Source: Ruminococcus sp. (GTDB lineage Bacteria; Bacillota; Clostridia; Lachnospirales; Lachnospiraceae). Taken from it: a DNA stretch of 5,693 nucleotides. The stretch covers positions 1-5,693 of the forward strand of contig JAHHTL010000065.1 of the NCBI GenBank assembly GCA_020024635.1, given 5' to 3'. Under the pieces are notes generated by a model. It did no database searches. It had not been told where the DNA came from and saw nothing but the letters and a program-made list of their open reading frames with translations. A program made the position numbers and the translations under genes. Below, piece after piece: positions 1 through 4,771 of this stretch. Position 1 is the first letter of the stretch, and every line of letters starts with the position of its first letter.

Positions 1-31
1 AGCAGTTAGTCTTAGGATTGACTGCTTTTTT
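1..31 (+). terminator. Rho-independent terminator of an upstream gene
   Basis: Positions 1-11 pair with 16-26 as an 11-bp stem with two G-U wobbles and a 4-nt loop, followed by a T tract at 26-31. It should end transcription of a gene lying left of the window. The stem could extend beyond the window edge. Confidence 0.7.
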
Positions 32-61
32 CTTACCAAAATTTCAGATTGGAGTGATTAC

Positions 62-331
62 ATGAACGATATTTTTAAGGATATGCAGGTAAAAGTTGAC
101 TGTGAATACATTTCCGACCTGCCCTCTTACAAGCGTAAGGTGTGGCAGGAAATGAAACGGCTGAACCCTGCCGACTATGAAGAAAGGCAGTTAGAAGATT
201 TTTCAAAGTATATGTTCGGTATGTCGTACCAGACCTTAAAAGATGTGATGAAACAACAGAAAGGACGTGAGGAACAATGCAGGAAACAAGGGTGCTGGTG
301 GAAACGAGAGGAACAACTGGCGAAGAAATAA
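62..331 (+). CDS. Small conserved-type ICE protein, function unknown
   Basis: This 89-residue soluble protein has no signal peptide or membrane segment. It is rich in charged residues, with the middle reading YERQLEDFSKYMFGMSY and a basic tail (KQQKGREEQCRKQ). The ATG follows a GGAG at 51-54 with 7-nt spacing, just after the terminator at 1-31. It sits immediately before the ArdA-like gene, the place of small accessory genes such as orf19 in Tn916, but I cannot assign it to a named family. Its last 55 bases overlap the ardA-like start, so the tail with two adjacent tryptophans may be an overlap by-product or a shifted end. I infer only that it is an ICE backbone protein. Confidence 0.6.
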   Translation: MNDIFKDMQVKVDCEYISDLPSYKRKVWQEMKRLNPADYEERQLEDFSKYMFGMSYQTLKDVMKQQKGREEQCRKQGCWWKREEQLAKK

Positions 332-537
332 CATCATACTGGTTCGACCTGCCGATAGATGTTGCCGAGTTTGAAGAAAAGTTAGGTGTCGGTGCTGAAA
401 GCACGGAGTACCGCATTATCGAAAAGGTGTTGCCTTATGCTGATGAAGTCCACGAACATACAAGCGTGTATCAGCTCAACGAATTCGATTTTATGTACCG
501 CCATGTAGACGCTGACGGGGATATGGTAATCGTTTAG
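277..537 (+). pseudogene. ardA: Truncated ArdA-like antirestriction protein, fused at its 3' end to tcpC
   Basis: ArdA proteins are acidic DNA mimics that inhibit type I restriction enzymes after conjugative entry. The first ~75 residues fit the ArdA N-terminal domain: WFDLPIDVAEFEEKLG (residues 22-37), STEYRI (42-47), VLPYADEVHEHTSVYQLNEF (51-70). The protein is strongly acidic, as DNA mimics are. Intact ArdA of Tn916 type is about 165 residues; this frame stops after 86. The last residues, VDADGDMVIV, look like TcpC rather than ArdA, so ArdA sequence probably ends near residue 76 at a deletion junction. The start ATG follows GAGG at 269-272 and overlaps the upstream gene. A truncated but translated product is possible; antirestriction activity is doubtful. 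Confidence 0.6.
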
Positions 538-897
538 AACCCTACCCTTGCACCAGAAGTTAAAAAATCAGACTATGAACCTAAGACACCAGAAGCAGAC
601 GGAAATCTGGACGCTGATACCGTAAATGACGCAACCACATTTCTGGAAACTTTCTTTAAGTTATATCCGACAGCCACAGAAAAAGAGCTTGCCTACTATG
701 TATCTGGGAATGTGCTTGAACCTATCGGCAGGGTCTACCTGTATTCTGAATTGGTAAACTCTATCTTTACAAAGGACGGGGACAATGTGAAAGTTAAGGT
801 TGCTGTGAAATTCATTGACAATCAGACAAAGGCAATGCAAGTGTCGCAGTATGAACTTGTGCTACATAAGGATAGCAACTGGAAAATAATAGAATAA
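505..897 (+). pseudogene. tcpC: C-terminal fragment of conjugation protein TcpC (Tn916 Orf13 family), with internal stop
   Basis: TcpC is a membrane-anchored, VirB8-like part of the Gram-positive conjugation channel. The reading frame shows its C-terminal domain: TTFLETFFKLYPTATEKELA, then VLEPIGRVYLYSEL, KVKVAVKFIDNQTKA and a final SNWKIIE, all typical of Orf13. The N-terminal cytoplasmic region, membrane helix and central domain are absent. The frame is continuous with the ArdA-like start at 277 except for a TAG at 535-537, between MVIV and NPTLAP. This could be a CAG-to-TAG change, though the ancestral codon is a guess. It ends directly before the terminator at 900-948. Internal re-initiation at ATG 712 would give only 61 residues. 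Confidence 0.8.
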
Positions 898-899
898 AT

Positions 900-948
900 A
901 AAAACTCCTTGCTATTTCCTTTGTGTAGGAAATAACAGGGAGTTTTTT
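900..948. terminator. Bidirectional terminator between convergent tcpC remnant and the cargo
   Basis: A 20-bp stem pairs 900-919 with 928-947, with one G-U pair and one mismatch, around an 8-nt loop. T-rich ends occur on both strands (943-948 on plus, the complement of 900-904 and beyond on minus). It can therefore end plus-strand tcpC transcription and the minus-strand transcript of the small membrane protein that stops at 965. Confidence 0.85.
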
Positions 949-964
949 CAATATTCTTCTTTTT

Positions 965-1180
965 TCAACTAACAAAAATGATAGTATTTTGAGAAAATAG
1001 CTCTATTATTTTTGCAATAATTAAAATCAATATAATTGTAAGAAATATTGATAATATAAATTTATTCATATCTTTTTTAAAAAAAGAGGAAATTTTTAAA
1101 TTTTTATTGGAGATAACATCAAAAGCTATATAAATTACTATTAAAACTATTATGGCAATAATGAAAAAAATAATATTCAT
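965..1180 (-). CDS. Small two-helix membrane protein, candidate immunity protein
   Basis: The product is 71 residues with two hydrophobic helices (about residues 2-20 and 42-62) separated by a basic loop (KISSFFKKDMNK). I chose the second ATG (1178-1180): the AAGGAG at 1189-1194 lies 8 nt from it but only 2 nt from the first ATG at 1184-1186, which would add two residues. The ribosome binding site sits right behind the stop codon of the upstream secreted-protein gene, so the two are surely co-transcribed. Small membrane proteins directly downstream of a secreted membrane-active peptide are often self-immunity factors. That role is inferred from position only; no family is recognised. The gene is very AT-rich compared with the ICE backbone. 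Confidence 0.65.
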   Translation of the reverse strand: MNIIFFIIAIIVLIVIYIAFDVISNKNLKISSFFKKDMNKFILSIFLTIILILIIAKIIELFSQNTIIFVS

Positions 1181-1195
1181 ATACATTACTCCTTA

Positions 1196-1720
1196 TTAAA
1201 ATGGGCAAACCATACGAATAACATTTGCGATGATTTGTTTGGTATTTTTATTTAAACCAGGTGCAAGTTTATCTACAACTGTATAAATAAAAGAGTCAAT
1301 ACTTTCATCAATTTCAATAACCCCATTCAAAATATCGTCTAACCATTGAGTGAAGCCTTTACCTATAGATATTTTAATACCGATTTTTTTAAGTGCATTA
1401 ACAATCTTAGGTAAATTCTTTTTTATAAGTTTTGCGGCAGCTTTTATTGCTTTACTTGCAGCACCTCGACTTTGAAGGTCGCTTTTATCTATTCCGTTAT
1501 AGTCCCAATCTATTTTCGATAATTCATCTATAAGCATAGCAATTTGTGCTTCTGATAATTCACTATTATTTGTCTCTGATACAACAGTTGACAAAATATA
1601 AGCCATATTCTGTTTATAATTATTTTCAGAAGCAAAAACAGGTGTTGTTGTTCCTAATGTAGTGGCTGTTATTGCAAGAGCAAGTCCTCCTGCTAAATAC
1701 TTTTTATAATTTTTCTTCAT
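1196..1720 (-). CDS. Secreted, strongly basic protein; candidate bacteriocin or membrane-active peptide
   Basis: The 174-residue product has a clear Sec signal peptide: basic start MKKNYKK, hydrophobic core to about residue 25, and an AXA-type site ending VFA at residue 30. The exported part has two halves. Residues 31-85 are acidic and polar, like a propeptide. Residues 86-121 form a lysine-rich amphipathic stretch (ASKAIKAAAKLIKKNLPKI, then VNALKKIGIKISIGKG), followed by further amphipathic helices to a C-terminal VCPF. There is one cysteine, so no internal disulfide, and no double-glycine leader. The start has TGGAGGAT at 1728-1735. The layout recalls large Sec-exported streptococcal bacteriocins such as streptococcin A-M57, but I do not claim homology. 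A secreted toxin or surface peptide of another kind is possible. Confidence 0.6.
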   Translation of the reverse strand: MKKNYKKYLAGGLALAITATTLGTTTPVFASENNYKQNMAYILSTVVSETNNSELSEAQIAMLIDELSKIDWDYNGIDKSDLQSRGAASKAIKAAAKLIKKNLPKIVNALKKIGIKISIGKGFTQWLDDILNGVIEIDESIDSFIYTVVDKLAPGLNKNTKQIIANVIRMVCPF

Positions 1721-1749
1721 TGTGTATATCCTCCATTTTAATTTTTTGA

Positions 1750-2011
1750 TTAATTCAAAGCTAAAATATCCTGTTCAAAAGGAATGTCAATGTTAATTAA
1801 TTCATTAGGCGACATTCATACCTACAGTTGCATACTCAACAATTTGTTTGTTATTCTCTTTATTTCCCATGAAAGTTAAAGAAATTTCATAACCACGGGG
1901 AATAATGGCAACTTTATTTGCACTTATATCCCCGTATTCATCATAGGTACGCCCTAAAAAGTGTTTCCCGTCTGTCGATTTGCAGGTAAAACTACTACAA
2001 CTAGCTTTCAT
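1750..2011 (-). pseudogene. Choloylglycine hydrolase (bile salt hydrolase/penicillin V acylase) with internal deletion
   Basis: The family are N-terminal nucleophile hydrolases of about 320-340 residues that cleave conjugated bile salts or penicillin V. The first 68 codons match the start: CSS with the expected nucleophile Cys5, STDGKHFLGRTYDEYG with the conserved Arg and Asp, KVAIIPRGYEI, and VGMNVA where the normal protein continues. TAA follows at 1805-1807. In another frame, 1753-1803 reads ELINIDIPFEQDILALN then TAA at 1750-1752, which resembles the family C-terminus (compare LITFEWDRKQDIKQLN in Bacillus sphaericus acylase). The gene therefore seems to have lost about 250 middle codons. 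The ribosome site AAAGAGGA (2018-2025) and a MerR-type promoter remain. The product cannot be an active hydrolase. Confidence 0.8.
1763..1790 (-). promoter_or_regulatory. Putative promoter of the secreted-protein operon
   Basis: On the minus strand, TTGACA (1785-1790) is followed after 16 bp by TATTTT (1763-1768), about 40 nt before the start codon of the secreted-protein gene. It lies inside the preserved tail of the hydrolase remnant. The match is fair, not perfect, and in AT-rich DNA such pairs arise by chance. Confidence 0.4.
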
Positions 2012-2044
2012 AAAATATCCTCTTTAATCTTAATTTGTGATAAT

Positions 2045-2075
2045 AGCATAAACTATACACTAAGTGTAAAGTCAA
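2045..2075 (-). promoter_or_regulatory. MerR-type promoter of the hydrolase remnant, 19-bp spacer
   Basis: On the minus strand, -35 TTGACT (2070-2075), then 19 bp, TTACACTTAGTGTATAGTT, then -10 TATGCT (2045-2050). The spacer carries a near-perfect dyad over 2052-2072, ACTATACACT-A-AGTGTAAAGT (9 of 10 arm positions). Overlong 19-bp spacing with a central dyad is typical of promoters that MerR proteins twist into activity. The -35 box contains the stop codon of the GNAT gene. Confidence 0.75.
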
Positions 2076-2701
2076 GAGATTATATACTGAAAATCATAGA
2101 TAAAGAAATTCATCTTAGCTGATTGACCGTTAATATTGAAAATTTGTTCTTTTTCACAGCGACGTGTCATGCCTTGATGTTCATAAAATCCATAGTTACA
2201 GCTCGTGTCTGTAAACAAGTAAAATTCTTTTAGGTTTCGGTACTTCATATAGTCAAGGGCTGATTGGAAAAGTTGTTTACCTATCCCCTTACCTTGGCAG
2301 GAAGAACTAACAGCAAATAGAGCTAATTCTGCTGGATACGTTCTATGACAATCATTCAATAACTGCTTATCTATTTCATTGACATTTTTAAAGATTTGGC
2401 AAATCTTTCTTCCTTCACTGGAAAGATATAGCTTAAGAATAGATTTAACCTGTTTGTAACGATTGTATAGGGTACATCTGTGGGCTGTGATGTCTTTTAC
2501 TAAAATAATCCCGACTACTTTATCATTAAGTACAGCTACCTGTGAATAGGTATAATTCGTTAGACAACTGCTTAAAAAAACTTCTGCCAGCTTGGAAGCT
2601 GTTTTAAGACTACTAAATTCATCATAATGCCATGTTTCTCTAATAATCTCCTTTAAAGTCTGAAAATCCTGTTTTTTGTATTCTCTAAATTTTATCTGCA
2701 T
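2072..2701 (-). CDS. GNAT-family N-acetyltransferase
   Basis: This 209-residue protein should transfer an acetyl group from acetyl-CoA to an amine; the substrate is unknown. GNAT motif A is clear: beta strand ELALFAV (125-131) followed by the pyrophosphate-binding loop QGKGIG (136-141) and helix KQLFQSALDYM. Motif B follows with YLFTDTSCNYGFYEHQGM (161-178), whose FYE-x-x-GM is typical. The N-terminal REYKKQDFQTLKEI fits strand 1 and helix 1. A middle insertion (about 75-120), lysine-rich and with TYPAELAL behind it, makes it longer than minimal GNATs. The start has AAGGAGA at 2709-2715, 7 nt away. It is divergent from merR and shares its regulatory region, so detoxification or drug modification under MerR control is a reasonable inference. 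Confidence 0.85.
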   Translation of the reverse strand: MQIKFREYKKQDFQTLKEIIRETWHYDEFSSLKTASKLAEVFLSSCLTNYTYSQVAVLNDKVVGIILVKDITAHRCTLYNRYKQVKSILKLYLSSEGRKICQIFKNVNEIDKQLLNDCHRTYPAELALFAVSSSCQGKGIGKQLFQSALDYMKYRNLKEFYLFTDTSCNYGFYEHQGMTRRCEKEQIFNINGQSAKMNFFIYDFQYIIS

Positions 2702-2713
2702 CGCAATATCTCC

Positions 2714-2742
2714 TTGTACTTGTATTTTATGTTTAGTATAAT
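2714..2742 (+). promoter_or_regulatory. merR promoter, normal 17-bp spacer
   Basis: TTGTAC (2714-2719) and a perfect TATAAT (2737-2742) are 17 bp apart on the plus strand. Its -10 overlaps the GNAT -10 on the other strand by five bases. The predicted start point near 2749 falls inside the operator dyad, so bound regulator should block this promoter while acting on the divergent one. Confidence 0.7.
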
Positions 2743-2768
2743 AATCTTTACAGTAACTGTAATGTCAA
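2738..2768 (-). promoter_or_regulatory. MerR-type promoter of the GNAT gene, 19-bp spacer
   Basis: On the minus strand, -35 TTGACA (2763-2768), spacer of 19 bp, TTACAGTTACTGTAAAGAT, and -10 TATTAT (2738-2743). The dyad at 2748-2762 lies in the spacer. This is one of three such promoters in the cassette. A TATACT with 22-bp spacing is an alternative -10 but fits less well. Confidence 0.75.
2748..2762. promoter_or_regulatory. Operator dyad TTACAGT-A-ACTGTAA for the MerR regulator
   Basis: Perfect inverted repeat with 7-bp arms and one central base, in the spacer of the GNAT promoter and at the start point of the merR promoter. Related dyads lie in the hydrolase-remnant and membrane-protein promoters. 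Binding by the adjacent MerR protein is inferred from position and geometry. Confidence 0.7.
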
Positions 2769-2792
2769 CACTTGGAAAGGAGATTTGTAAAA

Positions 2793-3599
2793 ATGATACA
2801 TTCCAACATAAAAATGACGACAGCTCAGTTTGCAAAACTGCATAAAGTCAATAAACGAACATTACATTATTACGATAATATCGGTCTGTTTTCTCCCTCT
2901 GCAAAAGGAGATAACGGTTACCGTTACTATGATGCATCACAGAGCATAACGTTTGAGTATATCCGTATGCTGAAAGAACTTAACATGAGTATCGAGGAAA
3001 TTGCAGATTATTGTAAAAATCCTACAGCAGATAAATTTTTGAAAATCGCAGATATGAAAGAAGCGGAATTAGATTTAGAAATACAGACTCTAAAACGCAC
3101 GAAAAAGATATTAGAATCAAAAAAAGCCCAAATACATCTTTGTAAAGATTTGCATGAGCATAAAATCAGAGTTGAAGAATGTAAGGCAAAGAAAATCTCA
3201 ATATTGCCCTATGATTTTCTTGATGAAGATATATCAGAAATTTTCTCCTATCTCAATGATAATTGGAGTATAGAACAAATGCGTATGGGAGTAGGAAGTT
3301 TTATTTCACTTGATAAAGTGATGAATAAAAATTTTGAGCAGTACGACGGGATTTACGCTTATTCATTAGGAAGAACCTCTGTATCCAATACAGTTGTTAT
3401 GCCAAAAGGAAAATATCTTTGTGGCTATCAAAAAGGAACATGGGATAAAGCATCTGACATGTATGAAAAAATGATAGAATATGCACGCAAAAACAATCTT
3501 TCACTAACAGGATATGCCTTTGAAATAGGACTGAATGAATTTGCTATATCTATTCCAGAAGAATATGTTACAAAGTTTATGATTAAGATTGAGGAATAG
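2793..3599 (+). CDS. MerR-family transcriptional regulator with C-terminal effector-binding domain
   Basis: The 268-residue protein has a MerR winged helix at the N-terminus: TAQFAKLHKVNKRTLHYYDN (10-29) and IGLFSP, then the wing NGYRYYD (41-47) and a second helical part with LKELNMSIEEIADY. A charged dimerisation coiled coil follows (about 85-120). Residues about 120-268 form a GyrI/BmrR-like domain that would bind a small, often hydrophobic or cationic ligand, ending FAISIPEEYVTKFMIKIEE. There is no metal-binding cysteine cluster, so this is a drug- or metabolite-sensing type rather than a metal sensor. I chose ATG 2793 because AAAGGAG at 2776-2782 lies 10 nt upstream; the TTG at 2772 precedes that site. 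Its likely targets are the GNAT gene, the hydrolase remnant, the 132-aa membrane protein and itself. Confidence 0.93.
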   Translation: MIHSNIKMTTAQFAKLHKVNKRTLHYYDNIGLFSPSAKGDNGYRYYDASQSITFEYIRMLKELNMSIEEIADYCKNPTADKFLKIADMKEAELDLEIQTLKRTKKILESKKAQIHLCKDLHEHKIRVEECKAKKISILPYDFLDEDISEIFSYLNDNWSIEQMRMGVGSFISLDKVMNKNFEQYDGIYAYSLGRTSVSNTVVMPKGKYLCGYQKGTWDKASDMYEKMIEYARKNNLSLTGYAFEIGLNEFAISIPEEYVTKFMIKIEE

Positions 3600-3601
3600 A
3601 A

Positions 3602-3632
3602 TTGACTTTACACTAACTGCATAGTTTATAAT
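3602..3632 (+). promoter_or_regulatory. MerR-type promoter of the 132-aa membrane protein, 19-bp spacer
   Basis: TTGACT (3602-3607) and a perfect TATAAT (3627-3632) flank a 19-bp spacer, TTACACTAACTGCATAGTT. The spacer is 15 of 19 identical to that of the hydrolase-remnant promoter, with a weaker dyad (7 of 10 arm positions). The -35 begins three bases after the merR stop codon. Near-perfect boxes held 19 bp apart should be weak without an activator. Confidence 0.78.
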
Positions 3633-3667
3633 TACACAAAAAGTTATGGCTATAAGGAGTATTGGAA

Positions 3668-4066
3668 ATGAAATGGATATTGTTATTACTCGTTATTATT
3701 ATAGAGATAGTTTTAAAAAAAGGATTAATGTTAGGGCTTATTTTATTAACTGTATGGCTGAAAGGAATTTCCATAAAGAAAAATTCTGATGAATGGAACA
3801 AATACTTTCTGTCCTTGAATGAATATTTTTTAAATAGATATGTTACCATACTTTATGCTATTTCCACAGTTCTATCTTCGTATGTTGCTTATGTACTTTT
3901 TAATGTATTTGAATTTCAAAGTCCGCTATTTAAAACAATCATATTAGCTATAGTATGTATAATTATTTCTGTAATAAGGTACAGAAGAAAAGGGAAGAAG
4001 AAAATAAAAGAAGGGTTAAATAAAATTCGCAAATCCATATTAGAGGAAGAAGCGAAAAATATTTAG
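3668..4066 (+). CDS. Multi-helix membrane protein of unknown function, probable MerR target
   Basis: The 132-residue protein has a hydrophobic N-terminus (KWILLLLVIIIEIVL), a second segment (LMLGLILLTVWL), then a polar loop with DEWNKYFLSLNEYF, two further helices (about YVTILYAISTVLSSYVAYVL and TIILAIVCIIISVI), and a strongly basic cytoplasmic tail, RYRRKGKKKIKEGL. By the positive-inside rule the tail is cytoplasmic. ATG 3668 was chosen because AAGGAG (3654-3659) is 8 nt away; the TTG at 3662 is too close. No transporter or enzyme motif is visible and I do not recognise the family. Its own MerR-type promoter implies induction by the same signal as the GNAT gene, so a membrane-stress or resistance role is possible. 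Confidence 0.72.
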   Translation: MKWILLLLVIIIEIVLKKGLMLGLILLTVWLKGISIKKNSDEWNKYFLSLNEYFLNRYVTILYAISTVLSSYVAYVLFNVFEFQSPLFKTIILAIVCIIISVIRYRRKGKKKIKEGLNKIRKSILEEEAKNI

Positions 4067-4078
4067 GAGATTGATAAA

Positions 4079-4177
4079 ATGCTTAGAGTGTAGGCGAATT
4101 TCAAAAAGTATTTTGGCAACAAACGTCCTACACCAGAAAAATATATTTACAAGATTACAAAAAAGACAAAAGTGTAA
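4079..4177 (+). pseudogene. Degenerate short ORF behind the membrane-protein gene
   Basis: An ATG at 4079 follows AGGAGA (4065-4070) at 8-nt spacing, right behind the membrane-protein stop codon. It opens as MLRV, meets TAG at 4091-4093, then continues in frame as ANFKKYFGNKRPTPEKYIY and KITKKTKV to TAA at 4175-4177. The good ribosome site suggests a former 32-residue basic peptide or a gene fragment. No family is recognised, and it may be chance. Confidence 0.3.
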
Positions 4178-4188
4178 TACAAAACAAG

Positions 4189-4263
4189 TGCTGTAAGGGG
4201 GATTGTATTATGGAACATTTTAAGCATAATTCTATACAATCATACACTACCTAACAGCATTTT
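4189..4263 (+). promoter_or_regulatory. Leader hairpin sequestering a leader-peptide ribosome site
   Basis: TGCTGTAAGG (4189-4198) pairs with CCTAACAGCA (4250-4259) with one mismatch, followed by TTTT. The 5' arm includes part of the AAGGGGG ribosome site, and the 3' arm contains the stop codon of the leader peptide at 4210-4254. Ribosome movement on the leader would open this stem. Confidence 0.5.
4210..4254 (+). CDS. 14-codon leader peptide of an attenuator
   Basis: The ORF encodes MEHFKHNSIQSYTT. It has AAGGGGG at 4195-4201 about 8 nt upstream and ends inside the 3' arm of the hairpin. A terminator hairpin follows at 4294-4331. Short translated leaders with a terminator are the control device of ribosome-targeting resistance genes, such as tet(M) and erm, in this family of elements, and this lies at the tet(M) leader position. 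The downstream resistance gene is absent. The peptide is probably regulatory rather than functional in itself. I cannot verify identity to a known leader. Confidence 0.45.
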   Translation: MEHFKHNSIQSYTT

Positions 4264-4293
4264 ATTAAAAACAAAATATCTTATAGCTCTAAT

Positions 4294-4331
4294 AGCTCGT
4301 ATAAAACTATATGTCTTGTGCGGGCTTTTTT
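4294..4331 (+). terminator. Attenuator-type terminator
   Basis: AGCTCG (4294-4299) pairs with CGGGCT (4321-4326) with one G-U pair, and a run of six T follows (4326-4331). The loop is long at 21 nt and may fold further. An upstream repeat of TAGCTC (4284-4289 and 4293-4298) could give a competing pairing. It lies between the leader peptide and the sigma remnant. Confidence 0.5.
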
Positions 4332-4354
4332 CATGCCTAAAGGGGGTGAGATTG

Positions 4355-4515
4355 ATGAAACCGTCTGACTTCCAGAAATCGTTGTAGAAAATCTGGCTGT
4401 CTGGAACGACTACGATACCGAGATCGCAAAAAGACAAAATATTTCAAGAAGTGGTGTTTTTCAAAACCGACACAATTCACTAGAGCTTATGAAAAAAATA
4501 CTAAAGGAGAAATGA
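4355..4515 (+). pseudogene. Remnant of Tn916 Orf7-type sigma-70-like factor
   Basis: Orf7-type proteins are about 140-residue sigma-like regulators of ICE transfer. The start reads MKPSDFQKSL, matching the family opening, with a strong AAAGGGGGTG ribosome site, then TAG at 4385-4387. In another frame, 4381-4512 reads VVENLAVWNDYDTEIAKRQN followed by ISRSGVFQNRHNSLELMKKI and LKEK, ending TGA at 4513-4515. This matches the region-4 helix-turn-helix of the family (DxEIAxxLNLxRSTVxxR and LxLIKKxMEE). About 85-90 central residues and the reading frame are lost. The tail runs to 12 bases from the orf8-like start, the usual orf7-orf8 arrangement. A short HTH protein broken by one base is a less likely alternative. 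Confidence 0.65.
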
Positions 4516-4521
4516 TAGCAA

Positions 4522-4770
4522 ATGAAACACACAATGAAGAAGCCGTCCTACTACTTGCTTTCGCAGGCTATGGACGGGGACGAAAAAGCGATTGAAAAGA
4601 TACTGGCATTTTATGCCCCGTACATATCAAAGTGCTGTCTGCGTCCACTCTATGATGAATACGGCAATGTTTATATTGTTGTAGATATGGAACTAAAAGG
4701 ACTTATTAGAGAATCAATTATTAAAATGATTTTAGGGTTTGATATTGCCTTAGAAATCGAAGAAGAATAA
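4522..4770 (+). CDS. Tn916 Orf8-type helix-turn-helix protein
   Basis: The 82-residue product matches the short HTH-type ICE regulator encoded next to the sigma-like gene. Diagnostic stretches are KKPSYYLLSQAMDGDEKAIE (6-25), ILAFYAPYISKCCLRPLYDE (27-46) and GNVYIVVDMELKGLI, with a final acidic IEEE. Length equals the family's usual 70-85 residues, so it appears intact. The ATG at 4522 is 12 nt from AAAGGAG (4503-4509); the family-typical start MKKPS is four codons later at 4534 but is further from that site. Orf7 and Orf8 of Tn916 are linked to transfer and excision control. With its sigma partner broken here, its regulatory value is doubtful. Confidence 0.85.
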   Translation: MKHTMKKPSYYLLSQAMDGDEKAIEKILAFYAPYISKCCLRPLYDEYGNVYIVVDMELKGLIRESIIKMILGFDIALEIEEE

Positions 4771-4771
4771 C

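Noticed and set aside
75..416. A 113-codon minus-strand reading frame
   Set aside because: It lies opposite two plus-strand frames with recognisable or ICE-typical sequence, has an odd low-complexity composition and no good ribosome site.
535..537. TAG as a recoded sense codon joining ardA and tcpC
   Set aside because: The upstream and downstream parts come from different genes and TAG is used as a normal stop elsewhere (merR, membrane protein), so a pseudogene is simpler.
965..1720. Reading the secreted-protein pair as a toxin-antitoxin system
   Set aside because: The first product has a clear Sec signal peptide and the second is membrane-embedded, with no antitoxin DNA-binding domain, so a secreted effector with an immunity partner fits better.
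2772..2792. An upstream TTG start for merR adding seven residues
   Set aside because: It precedes and overlaps the AAAGGAG site that correctly spaces ATG 2793, and the family begins near the latter.
3662..3667. A TTG start for the membrane protein
   Set aside because: Only 2 nt from the AAGGAG; ATG 3668 has 8-nt spacing.
3613..3849. A 78-codon minus-strand frame
   Set aside because: Antisense to the membrane-protein gene, which has its own promoter and ribosome site.
4240..4437. A 65-codon minus-strand frame
   Set aside because: Runs antisense across the leader, terminator and sigma remnant; no ribosome site or family resemblance.
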